Shown one piece after another: positions 1 to 13,500 of a stretch of DNA of 64,000 nt. The notes under the pieces are model-generated. The model saw nothing but the letters and a program-made list of their open reading frames with translations, ran no database searches and was not told the DNA's origin. The number at the start of each line of letters is the position of its first letter. Within the stretch, counting starts at the first letter, position 1. Origin of the DNA: Homarus americanus (Eukaryota; Arthropoda; Malacostraca; Decapoda; Nephropidae); the NCBI RefSeq assembly GCF_018991925.1, contig NW_024737068.1, forward strand, positions 2,479,658-2,543,657, given 5' to 3'. Both the position numbers and the translations under genes were made by a program.

Positions 1-453
1 GACTAGATTCTATAATGTTCCTACTGTCAATTGAATTACAAGGTAATATTGAGGAGGCATTATCCCAGTCAATGCAATGCTTATTATCCCTCAAATGAAC
101 AAACAGAGCATTGGATTCCTTGCCTGTCCTAACACTATATTTATGTTGTTTAAGTTTAGTTACAAGATCTTTACCTGTCTGGCCTAAGTAAAACATATTA
201 TATTCCTTGCAAGGAACTTTATAAATAGAGCCACTTGTATTGTTGGGGGAGTTATTGATTAACATTTGTTTAACAGTGCATGAGTTTTTAAATGCCACAT
301 TGACGTTCCAGGTTTTTAGTTGTAAAGGAATTTGAGAGAAATTTTTGTGAAATGGTAATACTAAGAGATTCTTATGGTCATGGGCTTGGGATCAGTTCTA
401 TAAAAAGATTTCTTAGTAATGTTCAGGCGTTTGTCTATGAAAGATCTAGGGTA
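1..453 (-). pseudogene. Penelope-like element, C-terminal GIY-YIG endonuclease fragment
   Basis: Read on the minus strand from about 453 to the window start, the translation gives the C-terminal part of a Penelope-like retroelement protein. Visible are a GSIYKVPCKEY segment near 215-232 (the GIY half of the nuclease, here SIY) and MFYLGQTGKDL near 165-195 (the YIG half, here YLG), followed by the basic helix and an H-L-R-D-N segment. In this family the domain nicks DNA to prime reverse transcription. The frame shifts by one base near 360: the upstream part ([13 protein letters not shown]) is in another frame. The reverse transcriptase would lie upstream but is replaced by (TA)n after about 480. 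The fragment is cut by the window edge, so how far the C terminus extends is unknown. Family assignment is fairly secure from motif order; the clade is not. Confidence 0.72.
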
Positions 454-494
454 TTTACCCTAGATACCCTAGATCGCTGCTTGCATGTTACACA

Positions 495-501
495 TGAATA
501 T

Positions 502-540
<39 letters not shown>
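495..540. repeat. (TA)n microsatellite
   Basis: Alternating TA with one phase break near 512. It separates the Penelope-like coding fragment from a block resembling Penelope terminal sequence. Confidence 0.9.
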
Positions 541-940
<400 letters not shown>

Positions 941-942
941 AT

Positions 943-2796
943 GATCATAAGAACATAAGAACATAAGAAAGTGGGATACTGCAGGAGGCTGACTGGCCCA
1001 TACAGGGCAGATCCCTTTCACACCCATCCCAGCACTTCCATGTGCCTATCCAACTTCGTCTTGAAGCTCCCCAGCGTCTCCGATCCTACTATAGCACTCG
1101 GTAGCCTATTCCACATATCCACAACTCTATTACCAAACCAGTGCTTGCCTATATCCCTTCTGAATCGGAATTTATCTAATTTAAAGCCATTTGTTCTAGT
1201 TATTTCGTTATTACTGAGCTTCAGAACATCTTCCATTTTACCCTTGTTAATCCCACTTACCCACTTGAACACCTCTATCATATCTCCCCTAACTCTACGC
1301 CTCTCTAATGAATGCAAGCCTAAGCTTTTCAGTCTTTCTTCATATGGAAGGTTTCTAATATTATGGATCATTTTTGTCATTCTTCTTTGTACTCTCTCCA
1401 AAGAATCTATGTCCATTCTATAATAAGGACACCAGAATTGAACCGCATAATCCATGTGTGGCCTCACTAATGCTAGGTAAAGTTTCAAGATAACGTCAGC
1501 AGTTCTGTTACTCACACTCCTAGATATGAACCCAAGAATCCTGTTTGCCTTGTTGCGAACGCTAATACATTGTTTTCTAGGTTTCAAGTCGTTGCTAACA
1601 AATACACCTAGATCTTTTTCACAATCTGAGTTTTCTATTTCCGTGTTACCTAGTTTATACTTAACGTTTGTATTCGTCTTCCCTATCTGTAGTACCTTGC
1701 ATTTATCAGTATTAAAATTCATTTGCCAGTCTACTGACCACTCATGTAAGGTATCTAGATCTCTTTGAAGGTGTTCAAAGTCACTGTCTGAATTTATCAC
1801 TCTCCCCATTTTGGTATCATCTGCAAATTTACTAATCCTACTAGTTATACCTAAATCAAGATCATTAATGAATATAACAAACAGCAGAGGGCCTAATACA
1901 GATCCCTGGGGAACTCCGCTTTTGACCGCACCCCAGTCTGACTTAAATCCATTTATGCTGACTCTTTGTTTCCTACCAGTTAACCATGACCTAATCCATT
2001 TTAATAATGATCCACCTATTCCATGTGCTTCTACCTTCCTTATCAATCTCTCATGAGGGACTCTATCGAATGCTTTACTGAAATCTAAATAAATTATATC
2101 ATATGACTTATCATTATCTACCGCTTCATATACTTCTGAGAAAAAGCTAAGCAAATTTGTGAGACAAGAACGTCCCTGGGTGAACCGGTGCTGAGAAGAA
2201 TGAATTAATTTGAATGTTTCAAGGTGGCTTCTGATTTTTGTAGCAATAATTGACTCTAGCAATTTGCCTATGATTGACGTGAGACTAATGGGACGGTAAT
2301 TTGATGCAATTGATTTATCACCTTTTTTGAAAATCGGAACTACATTTGCATGTTTCCAAGCTTCTGGCACTAGGCCCGATTCTAATGACTTATTAAATAA
2401 AACTGCTAATGGATTACTCAACTCATCTCTACATTCTTTTAATATTCTAGCATATACCTCGTCTGGACCAGGCGATTTATGAGGCTTCAGTTTGTTAATT
2501 ACTTTAAGCACATCGTTTCTAGTAATATTGATATTCATCAACATATTTTCTATACTGTCGTTATATACCTTATGAACTTCTGGAAACTGTGCTAGGTTTT
2601 CATTTGTGAATACGGAGCGAAAATGACTATTTAACGTACTACACATTTCTAACTCATCATCAGTCATTTCTCCTGTCGTAGTTTTAAGGGGACCTATTGT
2701 ATCTCTAACCTTTGATTTATACCTTTGATTTATAACTTCTGATCGTGATTTTTTTATTAAATTGTAATCTAAGTATACTAGTAGTTCATTAGGCAC
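943..2796 (-). mobile_element. CR1-like non-LTR retrotransposon, 5'-truncated
   Basis: Minus-strand LINE. Its 3' end, at the low-coordinate side, carries short tandem copies of TTCTTATG (seen as CATAAGAA at 947-968). Short octamer repeats at the 3' end instead of poly(A) are a hallmark of CR1 elements. Just inside is a 3' UTR hairpin-like block with TGGCCCAT and GGGCAG motifs shared with two other copies in this window (near 7873 and 59690). The coding part ends at the 5' truncation near 2796, removing the endonuclease and ORF1. Beyond lies AT-rich unrelated DNA. Clear target duplications were not found. Confidence 0.85.
1018..2796 (-). CDS. CR1-like ORF2 reverse transcriptase (partial, open)
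   Basis: A 592-residue uninterrupted frame encoding the reverse transcriptase part of LINE ORF2. Visible motifs: HKSPGPDEV near residues 106-114, NYRPISLTS near 166-174, YLDFSKAFDRVPH near 236-248 (catalytic Asp), SGVPQGSVLGPLLF near 293-306, and FADD near 324-327 (catalytic Asp pair). The C-terminal third carries the LVRPH..YAVQFW..YY segment, a RRRVRGDMIEVFKW block and a final NRVVDMWNRLP motif typical of CR1-type proteins. The apurinic endonuclease expected upstream is missing because the copy is 5'-truncated, so no genuine start codon is present; the first ATG of the frame is only where it opens. The lack of stops over 1.8 kb suggests a fairly young insertion. It could not be autonomous in this state. 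Confidence 0.85.
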   Translation of the reverse strand: MPNELLVYLDYNLIKKSRSEVINQRYKSKVRDTIGPLKTTTGEMTDDELEMCSTLNSHFRSVFTNENLAQFPEVHKVYNDSIENMLMNINITRNDVLKVINKLKPHKSPGPDEVYARILKECRDELSNPLAVLFNKSLESGLVPEAWKHANVVPIFKKGDKSIASNYRPISLTSIIGKLLESIIATKIRSHLETFKLIHSSQHRFTQGRSCLTNLLSFFSEVYEAVDNDKSYDIIYLDFSKAFDRVPHERLIRKVEAHGIGGSLLKWIRSWLTGRKQRVSINGFKSDWGAVKSGVPQGSVLGPLLFVIFINDLDLGITSRISKFADDTKMGRVINSDSDFEHLQRDLDTLHEWSVDWQMNFNTDKCKVLQIGKTNTNVKYKLGNTEIENSDCEKDLGVFVSNDLKPRKQCISVRNKANRILGFISRSVSNRTADVILKLYLALVRPHMDYAVQFWCPYYRMDIDSLERVQRRMTKMIHNIRNLPYEERLKSLGLHSLERRRVRGDMIEVFKWVSGINKGKMEDVLKLSNNEITRTNGFKLDKFRFRRDIGKHWFGNRVVDMWNRLPSAIVGSETLGSFKTKLDRHMEVLGWV

Positions 2797-3105
2797 TTGT
2801 GTTGTGTATGTGTGTGTGGATCATTAAATGATAAACTCTCCAGTATTCATATTTGTCCATTAATTACCCCAATGTCCCATTTTTGTGTTGATATTTGTAT
2901 ATGTAGATTATGATTTACGAGCTGAAAATATAGTGTGGTATGTAGGAAAAATACTCACAAACCGGCCACTGACGGTACAATAGTATAACTGGTGTTCATA
3001 TTCCCGCATTAATTATCTCGAATTTTGTATTTTTCTGTATAGATTATAATTTACGACCCAAAAATGTACTGTGCCATGCAGGGGAAAAAAATAAAAAAGT
3101 AAAAT
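2797..3105. repeat. AT-rich region with a diverged ~150-bp tandem duplication
   Basis: The segment at about 2846-2953 and that at about 2996-3090 share the same order of motifs (TTCATATT, CATTAATTA, TAGATTAT, ATTTACGA, GGGGAAAAA-like end) with many substitutions. A third, shorter relic is visible near 5139-5190. No coding capacity. Confidence 0.5.
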
Positions 3106-3619
<514 letters not shown>

Positions 3620-5035
3620 CATCAGTATTAACAAGTAAGTTTTATTCAATCTCAGACAAAGCTTGATAGGGCGGTAGGAACAAACGGTGATGTGAGACAA
3701 TAGCTAACAGCCCGGGTTTTTCAGGGTTCTGTAGACCCCACTAGGTATGATAACGTCCACTGGCGGTATGAGACACGAGTGGTGAAGCGAGCTGTATGAC
3801 CGTCCACTGACCTGGGTTTGAGCCACCTGTTGAGTATGGTGAGAGTTGGAGTGAACCCAGCTGTCTAGGTGCCCAACTAACGACGTGACGATCGTTTGGG
3901 GTCATCAATTCTCCTCTACCTCGGCTCACAATACCACATTTCTTCAAGCAGCTTAGTGAAAACCTTTTACTAACAGGAAGCTAAAGCTTCTCTCAACTGT
4001 ACAAGGTCTGATTGGCTCACTCCCTTCCGCTTCATGGATGTACTGGGGGTAAAGTGAAGCCAGCTGAGTGATACAGGGCCGCACACTGGGGCCAAGAGTC
4101 AGTGGAGTATAGAGGTACACTTTCCAAGGTGGAAAAAGGCTGATTTGGGCCTTAAACTACGGGTGCCGGTTGGTTGTGCCTTAAACGACTACGGAGTGCA
4201 GGTGGAATCTGTGTGTGTGTTAGGTTAGGAAGCATGGTTCACTGGTATTGGTGAACTCAGTAACTTCTTAATAATAGTGACAATATTTTTGTGTGTAGTT
4301 AATACTATTTTTTCAGTTACTAATGTATGCTGTGTGCATTTAATATTTCTTTATAATCTCAATCTCCGGTATAACCTTTGTTCCCCAGAGTAGTGTTTAA
4401 GTTAGGTTAGGAGGTGTGTATCTGTTGGGGTAATATAATTTTGTTGAGCGCCCTGAAGGCCTATGCAGGGTGGAGTTAATAAGCTCTGATTTTTATACCA
4501 TTTTCTCAGTGCTGGATATAATTTTTGTGAGTGCCCTTAAGGCCTATTCATTGTAGAGTTATTAATTTCTTATTTTTTTTAATACCATTTTCTCAGTGAT
4601 TGTTATTTTGTTGAAAGCCCTTAAGGCCTGGTTCATGTGTGCAAGCAACATTTCTTAATACTTTAAACTTATTATCCTCTAATGAGGCATTGCCTGAGTT
4701 TCTAATAATTTCAGCATCATGTATAACTTTTATTCCCCAGAGTAGTATTTTAAGTTCAGGTTAAGAAGTGCACATATTGGTGTACCATTATTTGATTGTG
4801 TTTGTAGTGTTGGAGGGAATATGAGTGTAAATTTTACAGTGTGTCTCATTCATCCCAGTCACAGACGCTATCCTTCCACGGGTCACGGACAATTCATTTT
4901 GTTTAGTAAAGTTAAGTGCTCTTGTGCTGGTTCGGGATTTCTCACTAAGGGGCGCTTCCACTGCCATTACCATCTAATAATCTTTAATAAAACCCAAGTC
5001 AAGTGAGAAATTAAAGTCCAGTAATTCCGACCGGT

Positions 5036-5038
<3 letters not shown>
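3620..5038 (+). repeat. Unclassified dispersed repeat, copy 1
   Basis: This segment matches, in inverted orientation, 8724-10302. Shared landmarks in the same order are AAGTAAGTTTTATTC and GATAGGGCGG near 3634-3672, GGGTTTT and a CCACTxGG block, AATACCACAT with CTTCAAGCAG-type sequence near 3930, GTGTACCATTATT near 4780, TGTGCTGGTTCGGGATTT near 4923, and a common end CCGACCGGTTACATA running into (TA)n at 5040. It contains three tandem units of about 110 bp between 4290 and 4700, each with ACCATTTTCTCAGTG and a GCCC(T/G)xAAGGCCT motif. No protein is encoded. It could be a non-autonomous element or the untranslated part of a larger one. Confidence 0.65.

Positions 5039-5114
<76 letters not shown>
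5037..5114. repeat. (TA)n microsatellite
   Basis: Pure TA tract directly abutting the CCGACCGGTTACATA end of the dispersed repeat. Confidence 0.95.
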
Positions 5115-5119
<5 letters not shown>

Positions 5120-5594
5120 AATTATAACTTCACATTTTAGATTCCTCCAACAATTATCTCAATTTTGTATTCTGTCATTTTTACTTATTTTTCAAAAATA
5201 CTTATATAACAATAAAAGTATGAATAGATGCACGAATAAAACATTACCTAGTTGGCACACAGTGATTGGCTCCTCAGTAGCAGCGTTCTTAAACTCCAGC
5301 ACAAGACCAGGAAAAACATCACCCACCTTCCCTTTGTTTTGGTGCGTGCTTTCCTCCCCACTCCTTCCTGATGTATGATGCCTCCGGGTGTGTGCGTGTG
5401 GCGGTTGCTGCCTTCCTGATGCATGTATGAGGGAGAATACAGGACAAGCACAAGCAAGAAGCAGGGCAGCATAAGTGGGTGTGCAGGAAAGGCGTTCTCA
5501 CCGCCTGCATGTATGAGAGGGAATACAATAGCAGGGAAGCTAGAGGACAGGGCGGCATAAGAGGCAGGAACCTTGCTCCTCCCCTCTTCCGTCC
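5115..5594. other. Anonymous sequence with a short tandem duplication
   Basis: No gene is recognised. A GCATGTATGAG-GGGAATACA motif occurs twice, at about 5420-5442 and 5505-5527, suggesting a local duplication of about 85 bp. The end runs into a pyrimidine-rich tract. Confidence 0.4.
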
Positions 5595-6290
5595 CTTCAC
5601 ACGCTGCCTCCTCCTCCTCCTCCTCTTCCTACTCCTCCTCCACCACCACCTCCTCCACCTCTCTATCCCTCTCCCTCTCTTCTTCACTCTCTCTCTCTCC
5701 CCTGTCGCCGACTCACTGCCCCTCCCTCCGTACCACACTTTCCTCTGTCGCTTACTGGGAGTGGCTGGGTCCTCTCTTTCCCTTGTCTCTGTTCCGCACT
5801 GTGACTCCTATCTCCTTTTTCTCTCCTTTCTCACCTTCTATTATTTCCACACCTCTCATATCTATATCCTTCCCTCCCACAGCTTTTAGTTTAACAAATA
5901 TATTGACAAAGCTTGGCGTATAGCATCCTTCTACTTTTCTCTTCCCCTTCCCACCTTCGTCATCTTCCCTACTTCCTTCCTTCCTTCCTTCTTGCTCTTG
6001 TCTCATACACGGCCTTTTCACCTCACTCTCTTTCCTCTCTTAGCTTCTCTTCTCCCATTCTCCAGTTTCCTACATACCTACCAACCTACCTACCTTCATT
6101 CCTTCTTTCCTTGATTCTTTCTCCTTCAGCCATATTTACTTTCTTTACTTTGCCGTCTCCCATTCTCCCCTCCACTTCCTCTTCCTCCCCAGTCCTCTCC
6201 TTCCCCTTCTCCCTTCCCGTTCTCTCGCCCTCTACCCCCCCCTACCCCCCTTCCCCTCCCAACATTCACAGTATCACCCAAATTGTGCTT
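5595..6290. repeat. Pyrimidine-rich low-complexity tract
   Basis: About 700 bases of mostly C and T on the plus strand with TCC, TTCC and CTT runs. Long open frames through it (Ser/Leu/Pro-rich) follow from composition and are not genes. A short segment near 5885-5920 (TAGTTTAACAAATATATTG) recurs with changes at 37392-37410. Confidence 0.8.
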
Positions 6291-6295
6291 ATTTT

Positions 6296-7868
6296 ACTGC
6301 AACCGTTGTTACTGCTTTTTCTTTTTCTTACTATTGTTGTTATTGTTTTTGTTGTTGCTTTTGTTGATGTTTTGTTGCTACTGCTGCTGTTATTGCTGTT
6401 GTTTTTGTTTTGTTACTGCAGCTGAAGTTGTTGTTGCTACTGTTGTTGTTGTTGTTGTTGTTATTATTGTTTTGTTTTGTTATTATTTTTGTTGTTGTTG
6501 CTGTTGTTGTTGTTGCTCTCGTAGTTCTTGTTATTACTGTTGCTGCTGTTGTTGTTGCTTTCTGCTGTTGTTGTTCCTGTAGTTGCTGCCTTTAAGGTTG
6601 CTATTTTTGTTGTTACTGTTTTTGTTGTTGCTGTTACTGTTGTCATTTTTGTTGTTCCTTTAGTTGCTGTTATTACTGTTTCTGCTGTTGTTGTTACTGT
6701 TTCTGTTGTTTTTGTTCCTGTAGTTGCTGTTATTACTGTTGCTGTTTTTGTTTTTCCTGCAATTGCTGTTATTACTGTTGCTGCTTTTGTTGTTCCTGCA
6801 GTTGTTGTTATTACTGTCCCTGCTGCTGTTGTTACTGGTTCTGCTGTTGTTGTTCCTGTGGTTGCTGTTATTACTGTTGCTACTTTTGTTGTTCCTGTTG
6901 TTCCTGTTATTACTGTTGCTACTTTTGCTGTTCCTGTTGTTGCTGTTATTACTGTTGCTACTTTTGTTGTTGCTGTTATTACTGTTGCTACTTTTGTTGT
7001 TCCTGTTGTTGCTGTTATTACTGTTGCTACTTTTGTTGTTCCTGTTGTTGCTGTTATTACTGTTGTTGCTGCTATTTTATTACCTTGGTTATTGTTACTG
7101 CTGCTTTTGTTACAGCTGCTGTGGATATTGTTGCTGTTGCTATATTACTGTTGCTGTTGTTACTGGAGCTGGTGATGTTGCTGCTCATGTTGTGAGTTCT
7201 GTTATTGTTTTTGTTGTTGCTGCTGTTGTTTCTGTTGCTGGTTTTGCATTACTACTACTTCTCTTGTTTTATTGTCGTTATTGTTGTTTTTATTGCTTTT
7301 GTTCCTGTTGTTGTTGCTGTTTTTGTTGTTATTGCTATTGTTTTACTACTGTTGCGGTTTTGTTGTTGTTGTTGTTCTTGTTGTTACTGTTGCTATTGTT
7401 TTTGTTATTGTTGCTGCTGTTGATATTATTGTATATCCTGTTGTTACTGTTTTTACTTCGGTTGCTGTTGCTGTTATTGTTATTGTTTCTAACTTTATTG
7501 TATTTTTACAGCTGTTTTTATTCCTGTTTTGTTACTGGTGCTGCAGTTGTTACTGTTGCTGTGGTTGTCGTTTTTGTTGTTAGTATTGATTCTCTGTTGC
7601 TGCTGTTTTTGTTACTGTAACTGCTTTTATTACTGTTGCTGTTGTTACTGTTGCCGTTGCTGCTATTGCTTTTATTTTGATATTGAGGCAACATTTACAG
7701 TTATTGCTGCTGCTATTAGTAATGTTGCTGTTGTTGTTACCGTTACCACTTACTGTATTTTTTTTCTGCCTTTATTATCATTGTTGTTAATGTTACTATG
7801 TCTGTTGTTGTTGTAACTGTGTTTACTGTTGTTGTAACTGTGTCTGCTGTTGTTTTTACTGTTTCGTC
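6296..7868. repeat. TTG/CTG-rich quasi-repeat domain
   Basis: About 1.57 kb built almost only from GTT, GCT, ACT and TTT triplets. Between about 6860 and 7075 a unit of about 39 bp is clearly tandem (motif GTTATTACTGTTGCTACTTT followed by TGTTGTTCCTGTTG). The lack of A in many triplets leaves long open frames in two or three phases at once (poly-Leu, poly-Val), which argues for composition and not selection on protein. Confidence 0.85.
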
Positions 7869-7872
7869 TGTT

Positions 7873-8262
7873 CTTGTAACAAAAGAACATAAGAACATAA
7901 GATTGGACGAAACTGCAGCGGGCCTACTGGCCCATGCTGGGCAGGCTCGTTTACACCCAACCCCTATTGCTCATCGATCATATATCCGTCCAACCTAGAT
8001 TTGAAGCACCCATCGTGTTCGAGTTAATGATGATATTTGGTAACTTGTTCCACTTATACACTACTTTATTTCCAAACCTAAATCTAAAATTGTTTAATTT
8101 GAAACCATTGCTACGAGTTCGATCCTGGTTGGATAATTTAAGTACCTTGGTTATATCACCTTTTTTTAACCCTGACTTCCATTTATACACCTCAATCATA
8201 TCGCCCCCCATTCTAGTCTCTCGAGGGAGTGCAAATTCAGATGCTTTAATCTGTCTCTAAAC
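7873..8262 (-). pseudogene. CR1-like LINE 3' fragment
   Basis: Minus-strand 3' end of a CR1-like LINE. It has two TTCTTATG octamers at the terminus (7882-7902), the shared 3' UTR block with TGGCCCATG and GGGCAG, and the last part of ORF2 (LNLHSLER, GDMIEVYKW, NGFKLNNFRFR, VYKWNKLP). The 5' truncation is near 8262. It is closest by eye to the fragment at 13105-13480, with which it shares HLNLHSLERL. Non-functional. Confidence 0.8.
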
Positions 8263-10302
<2,040 letters not shown>

Positions 10303-10383
10303 AAACGTGCCCGAGAAGGGACGAGGCCACGTGGTCGTTTTCCTTGGCTCAAACGCCTGCGCGCTACTGAGCTCCAACCCGCC

Positions 10384-11457
10384 TCACGTCTCCTGACAGC
10401 ATGTCGCAATCGGGGGAAGAGTCGTCCAACGTATCTGCCATGCCTCTCCCTTCTGCGTCCTTTCCCAGTTGACAGGACTGCTGGTTTCTGGATTGGAGAT
10501 TGTTGCCTGACCCCAGATGATACCAGCCTGGTAGGCTGCCCGCTTTGCATGTCCCTTGAGGGCTGCCTGGGTTGGTTGAATGGAGTCATATGGTGTCTGC
10601 TTGCGGGAAAAGAGATTTAGTCTTGCCTCATCTACACCAGTGGCTGCACTAGATCTGTCGTACATGAGGACAACAAATCTTTCCAGCTTCTGCAGGTCAA
10701 CATCAGCAACTGTTGTTGGACATTGGGTGAGTTTGGTAAATGTTTCTGAAACTTCATCACAGACATTCCATGTCTGCCATGCAGATTTCTTTCCTTTCCC
10801 ACGGAAGCCAGACACAACGTCACAGCCAGTGAAAGCATGAAAGTAGAGGATCCCACTAGCTTTCTTAGGCCCAATTGCAAAAACTGCATCATGAACTGGA
10901 ATCCATCAATGACTGGCTCCTTGGCCAAAGGCAATCCACATGTTATAAAGGCAAGCTCCTGTAGTGATGGCAGTACAAATACTGGTATGACGACCACGTC
11001 AGTGTCATTGGCTTTGATGATAAGGGACTTGCTACCTTCCCTTGCTGAATCCCTAGCATGCACAAATAATCGTGTGTCTGCTTCCTCATGACAGCATGGG
11101 TGGTTCAGTACCTTCACTAGAAGCTTTCATCTGAGTGATGTAAGGGACCAGTTCAGAGAAAGCAGTTGGGTATGCGTCCTTGTTTGGATGAAGCTCTTGT
11201 GCTTCTTCTTGCTCATGAGCATTTCGGTGTGTTCTTTCTTGGTTGTACAGGTCTGCCAGGCAGCGAGGGTGATACTTCAGTTCTTGTGCCACAACATCTC
11301 CTGCACTTAGTTTGGCAAGGAGTTTTCCATCGCAAAGTGTCTTCGTATAATCATTCAATCTTTTATTAAGTTTCATTGTCATTGCATGTCTTATGTCATC
11401 TCCCGAAGCTTCTTCCTCACATAGAAAGCATTCTATTGCTTTGGGGTCTCTGACCAT
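10384..11457 (-). pseudogene. Uncharacterised multi-copy invertebrate gene (HEEADTR / HAFTGCD type), frameshifted
   Basis: Three overlapping minus-strand frames (11457-11086, 11117-10632 and 10815-10384) read as one protein broken by two frameshifts. In order: an N-terminal Cys/His segment with ECFLCEEE and KYHPRCLADLYNQER, then HPCCHEEADTRLFVHARD and KANDTDVVVI, then, after a shift near 10910, FHAFTGCDVVSGFRGKGKKS followed by a W-x-x-W segment and CCQET. From memory, this combination of motifs is found in many predicted invertebrate proteins of unknown function that occur in high copy number; whether it is a transposon gene or a captured gene is not settled by this sequence. The frame decays past 10384. 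It starts right beside the G-rich minisatellite, so the promoter side is not recognisable. Very probably inactive. Confidence 0.55.
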
Positions 11458-11479
11458 TCGTGGTATCTTGCTACTGCTG

Positions 11480-12650
11480 CCGAGGGTTTATCCTGATACC
11501 TTCCGTTGGCAATTGGTGGATGGTACCATTCTCCACCTCCCAGGATGGGTGTGGATGGGGTTGGGGATGGGGATGGGGGATTCCACGCCCTTCCCAGTCG
11601 GTGGGTCCTGATACCTTCCGTTGGCGCTTGGTGGATGGTACCATTCACCACCTCCCAGGTCGAGCGAGGGGTGGGGGATGGGGGTGATGGGTGGGGGCAG
11701 GTTTCACGCCCTTCCCAGTCGGTGGGTCCTGATACCTTCCTTCAACTGGTGGATGGTACCATTCTCCACCTCCCAGGATGGGTGTGGATCAGGGATGGGA
11801 TTTTTTGTGGAGGGATGGGGTTGGGGATGGGGATGGGGGAAGGTTGTGGGGGAGGGTTTCCGCCCTTTTCCAGTCGGTGGGTCGTGATACCTTCCGTCGG
11901 CGCCTGACGGATGGTACCATTCTCCACCTCCCAGGATGGGCGGGATGGGGGGATTTGGGGAAATGGGGGGATTCCACGCCCTTCCCAGTTGTGGGTCCTG
12001 ATACCTTCCGTTGCAACTGGTGGATGGTACCATTCACCACCTCCCAGGATGGGTGTGGATGGGGGATGGGGGGATTCCACGCCCTTCCCAGTCGGTGGTC
12101 CTGATACCTTCCGTCGGCGCCCGACGGATGGTACCATTCTCACCTCCAGGATGGGTGTGGATGGGGGATGGGGGGATTCCACACCCTTCCCAGTCGGTGG
12201 GTCCTGATACCTTCCGTTGGCAATTGGTGGATGGTACCATTCACCACCTCCCAGTATGGGCGAGGTGTGGGTAATGGGGGGGTTGGGGATGGGGTGGATT
12301 CCACTCCCTTCCCAGTCGGTGGGTCCTGATACCTTCCGTTGGCAATTGGTGGATGGTACCATCTCCACCTCCCAGGATGGGTGTGGATGGGTTGGGGGAT
12401 GGGGATAGGGGTTGGGGGGGATTCCACGCCTTTCCTAGTCGGTGGGTCCTGAAACTTTCGTTGGCAACTGGTGGATGGTACCATTCTCCACCTCCCACGA
12501 TTGGGTGGGGAGGGGGGGATTCCACGCCCTTCCCAGTCGGTGGGTCCAGATACCTTCCGTTGGCAATGGTGTCCTGATACTTTCCGTTGGCAATTGGTGG
12601 ATGGTACCATTTACCACCTCCTAGGATGGGCAAGGATAGGATGGGATGGG
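11480..12650. repeat. G-rich minisatellite, ~105-155 bp unit, about ten copies
   Basis: Each unit contains CCTGATACCTTCCGTTGGC, TGGATGGTACCATTCTCC, CACCTCCCAGGATGGG and TTCCACGCCCTTCCCAGTCG in that order. Units start near 11490, 11608, 11728, 11883, 11996, 12100, 12206, 12327, 12448 and 12570. Length differences come mainly from the G-rich part (GGGGTTGGGGATGGGG type), which has the pattern needed for G-quadruplexes. Open frames in several phases are by-products of the repeat. Confidence 0.9.
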
Positions 12651-12679
12651 GATGAGGGTGGGTGTTACTGGTGATGGAT

Positions 12680-12731
12680 AGATTTTTTTATTTTCTTATT
12701 TATTATTATTTTTTTTTTTTTTTTTTTTTGA
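12680..12731. repeat. T-rich / poly(T) tract
   Basis: TTATT units grade into an uninterrupted T run of about 20 bases, marking the boundary between the minisatellite and a dispersed repeat. Such a run could be the tail of a retroposed copy on the minus strand. Confidence 0.7.
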
Positions 12732-13071
12732 GATGACAGATCCCAACATCACTACCCTGTTAAGGGCAGTGCAGGGATCAATGCCATACTCGAGAGTGTC
12801 TTGTGTCACCCACCCGAGTGATCAGTTCAAGTGAGCAACTGGCTGGGCCCAGCCTCGACCTGGTCCCGGCGGAGCGAGACAGTGGTACTTAGTTCGTCAT
12901 GCCACCGCCATGTGGATCTACTATAGCCTTTTTGAAGGCCTATTTATGTTACATTTGGTGTTTTTGTTGTTTTTCTTTAATAATTCATATGTTTATGCAG
13001 TTTTTCTCAGGATTTGTTTGAATTTATTCTCAAATGGCAAAGCTACAGTTGTTATTTACAAGTTACAACTG

Positions 13072-13072
<1 letters not shown>
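12732..13072 (+). repeat. Dispersed repeat, copy A
   Basis: Matches 17165-17460 in inverted orientation. Shared landmarks are CTGGGCCCAGCCTCGA with a GGTCCCGGCGG-like stretch, ATGTTACATTTGGTG near 12946-12960, TTTAATAATTCATATGTTTA and TTTTTCTCAGGATTTGTT, then an ATTTATTCTCAAATGGCAA block. No protein is encoded. It ends in a (TG)n tract. Unclassified; a SINE or LINE untranslated region is possible. Confidence 0.6.

Positions 13073-13104
<32 letters not shown>
13073..13104. repeat. (TG)n microsatellite
   Basis: About 14 TG units between the dispersed repeat and a CR1 fragment. Confidence 0.9.
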
Positions 13105-13109
<5 letters not shown>

Positions 13110-13500
13110 TTTAGGAGTAATGATATGTAGGAAAGAGGGTTAACAAAGTACCTGCGTTCATACAAAGGAGCGCTAGTTACAAGACTTGCGAGTTACTAGC
13201 TAAGTTAGCCCAAATCTACCTTGCGCTTGTGAGACCTCACTTGGAATTAACATTTCAGTTCTGGTCACCGTACTACAGAATGGATACAGAATCCCTAGAA
13301 TTAATTCAGAGGAGAATGACAAGACTAATAATCCCGGGTATTACGAACCTTGAATACAGAGACAGATCAAAGCACCTAAATTTGCACTCCCTCGAGAGAC
13401 TTAGAGTGAGGGGCGATATGAACGAGGTGTATTTAAATGGAAGTCAGGAACCTGGTACAAATGGTTTTAAATAAGACAAATTTAGATTTAAGAGCTGCAG
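13105..13500 (+). pseudogene. CR1-like LINE C-terminal fragment
   Basis: Plus-strand remnant of ORF2: LVRPHLEL..QFWSPYYRMD, SLELIQRRMTRLI, RDRSKHLNLHSLERLRVRGD and NGFK. The segment between GDMNEVYLNGS and NGFK is shorter than in the copy at 1018-2796, so a small internal deletion is inferred. Frames are interrupted on both sides and the 3' octamer repeat is missing. It is the only plus-strand CR1 C terminus in the first half of the window. Confidence 0.75.

Noticed and set aside
6296..7868. Long open frames of poly-Leu and poly-Val type, up to 298 codons
   Set aside because: Overlapping open frames in several phases, triplet composition GTT/GCT/ACT and absence of any domain show a low-complexity tract.
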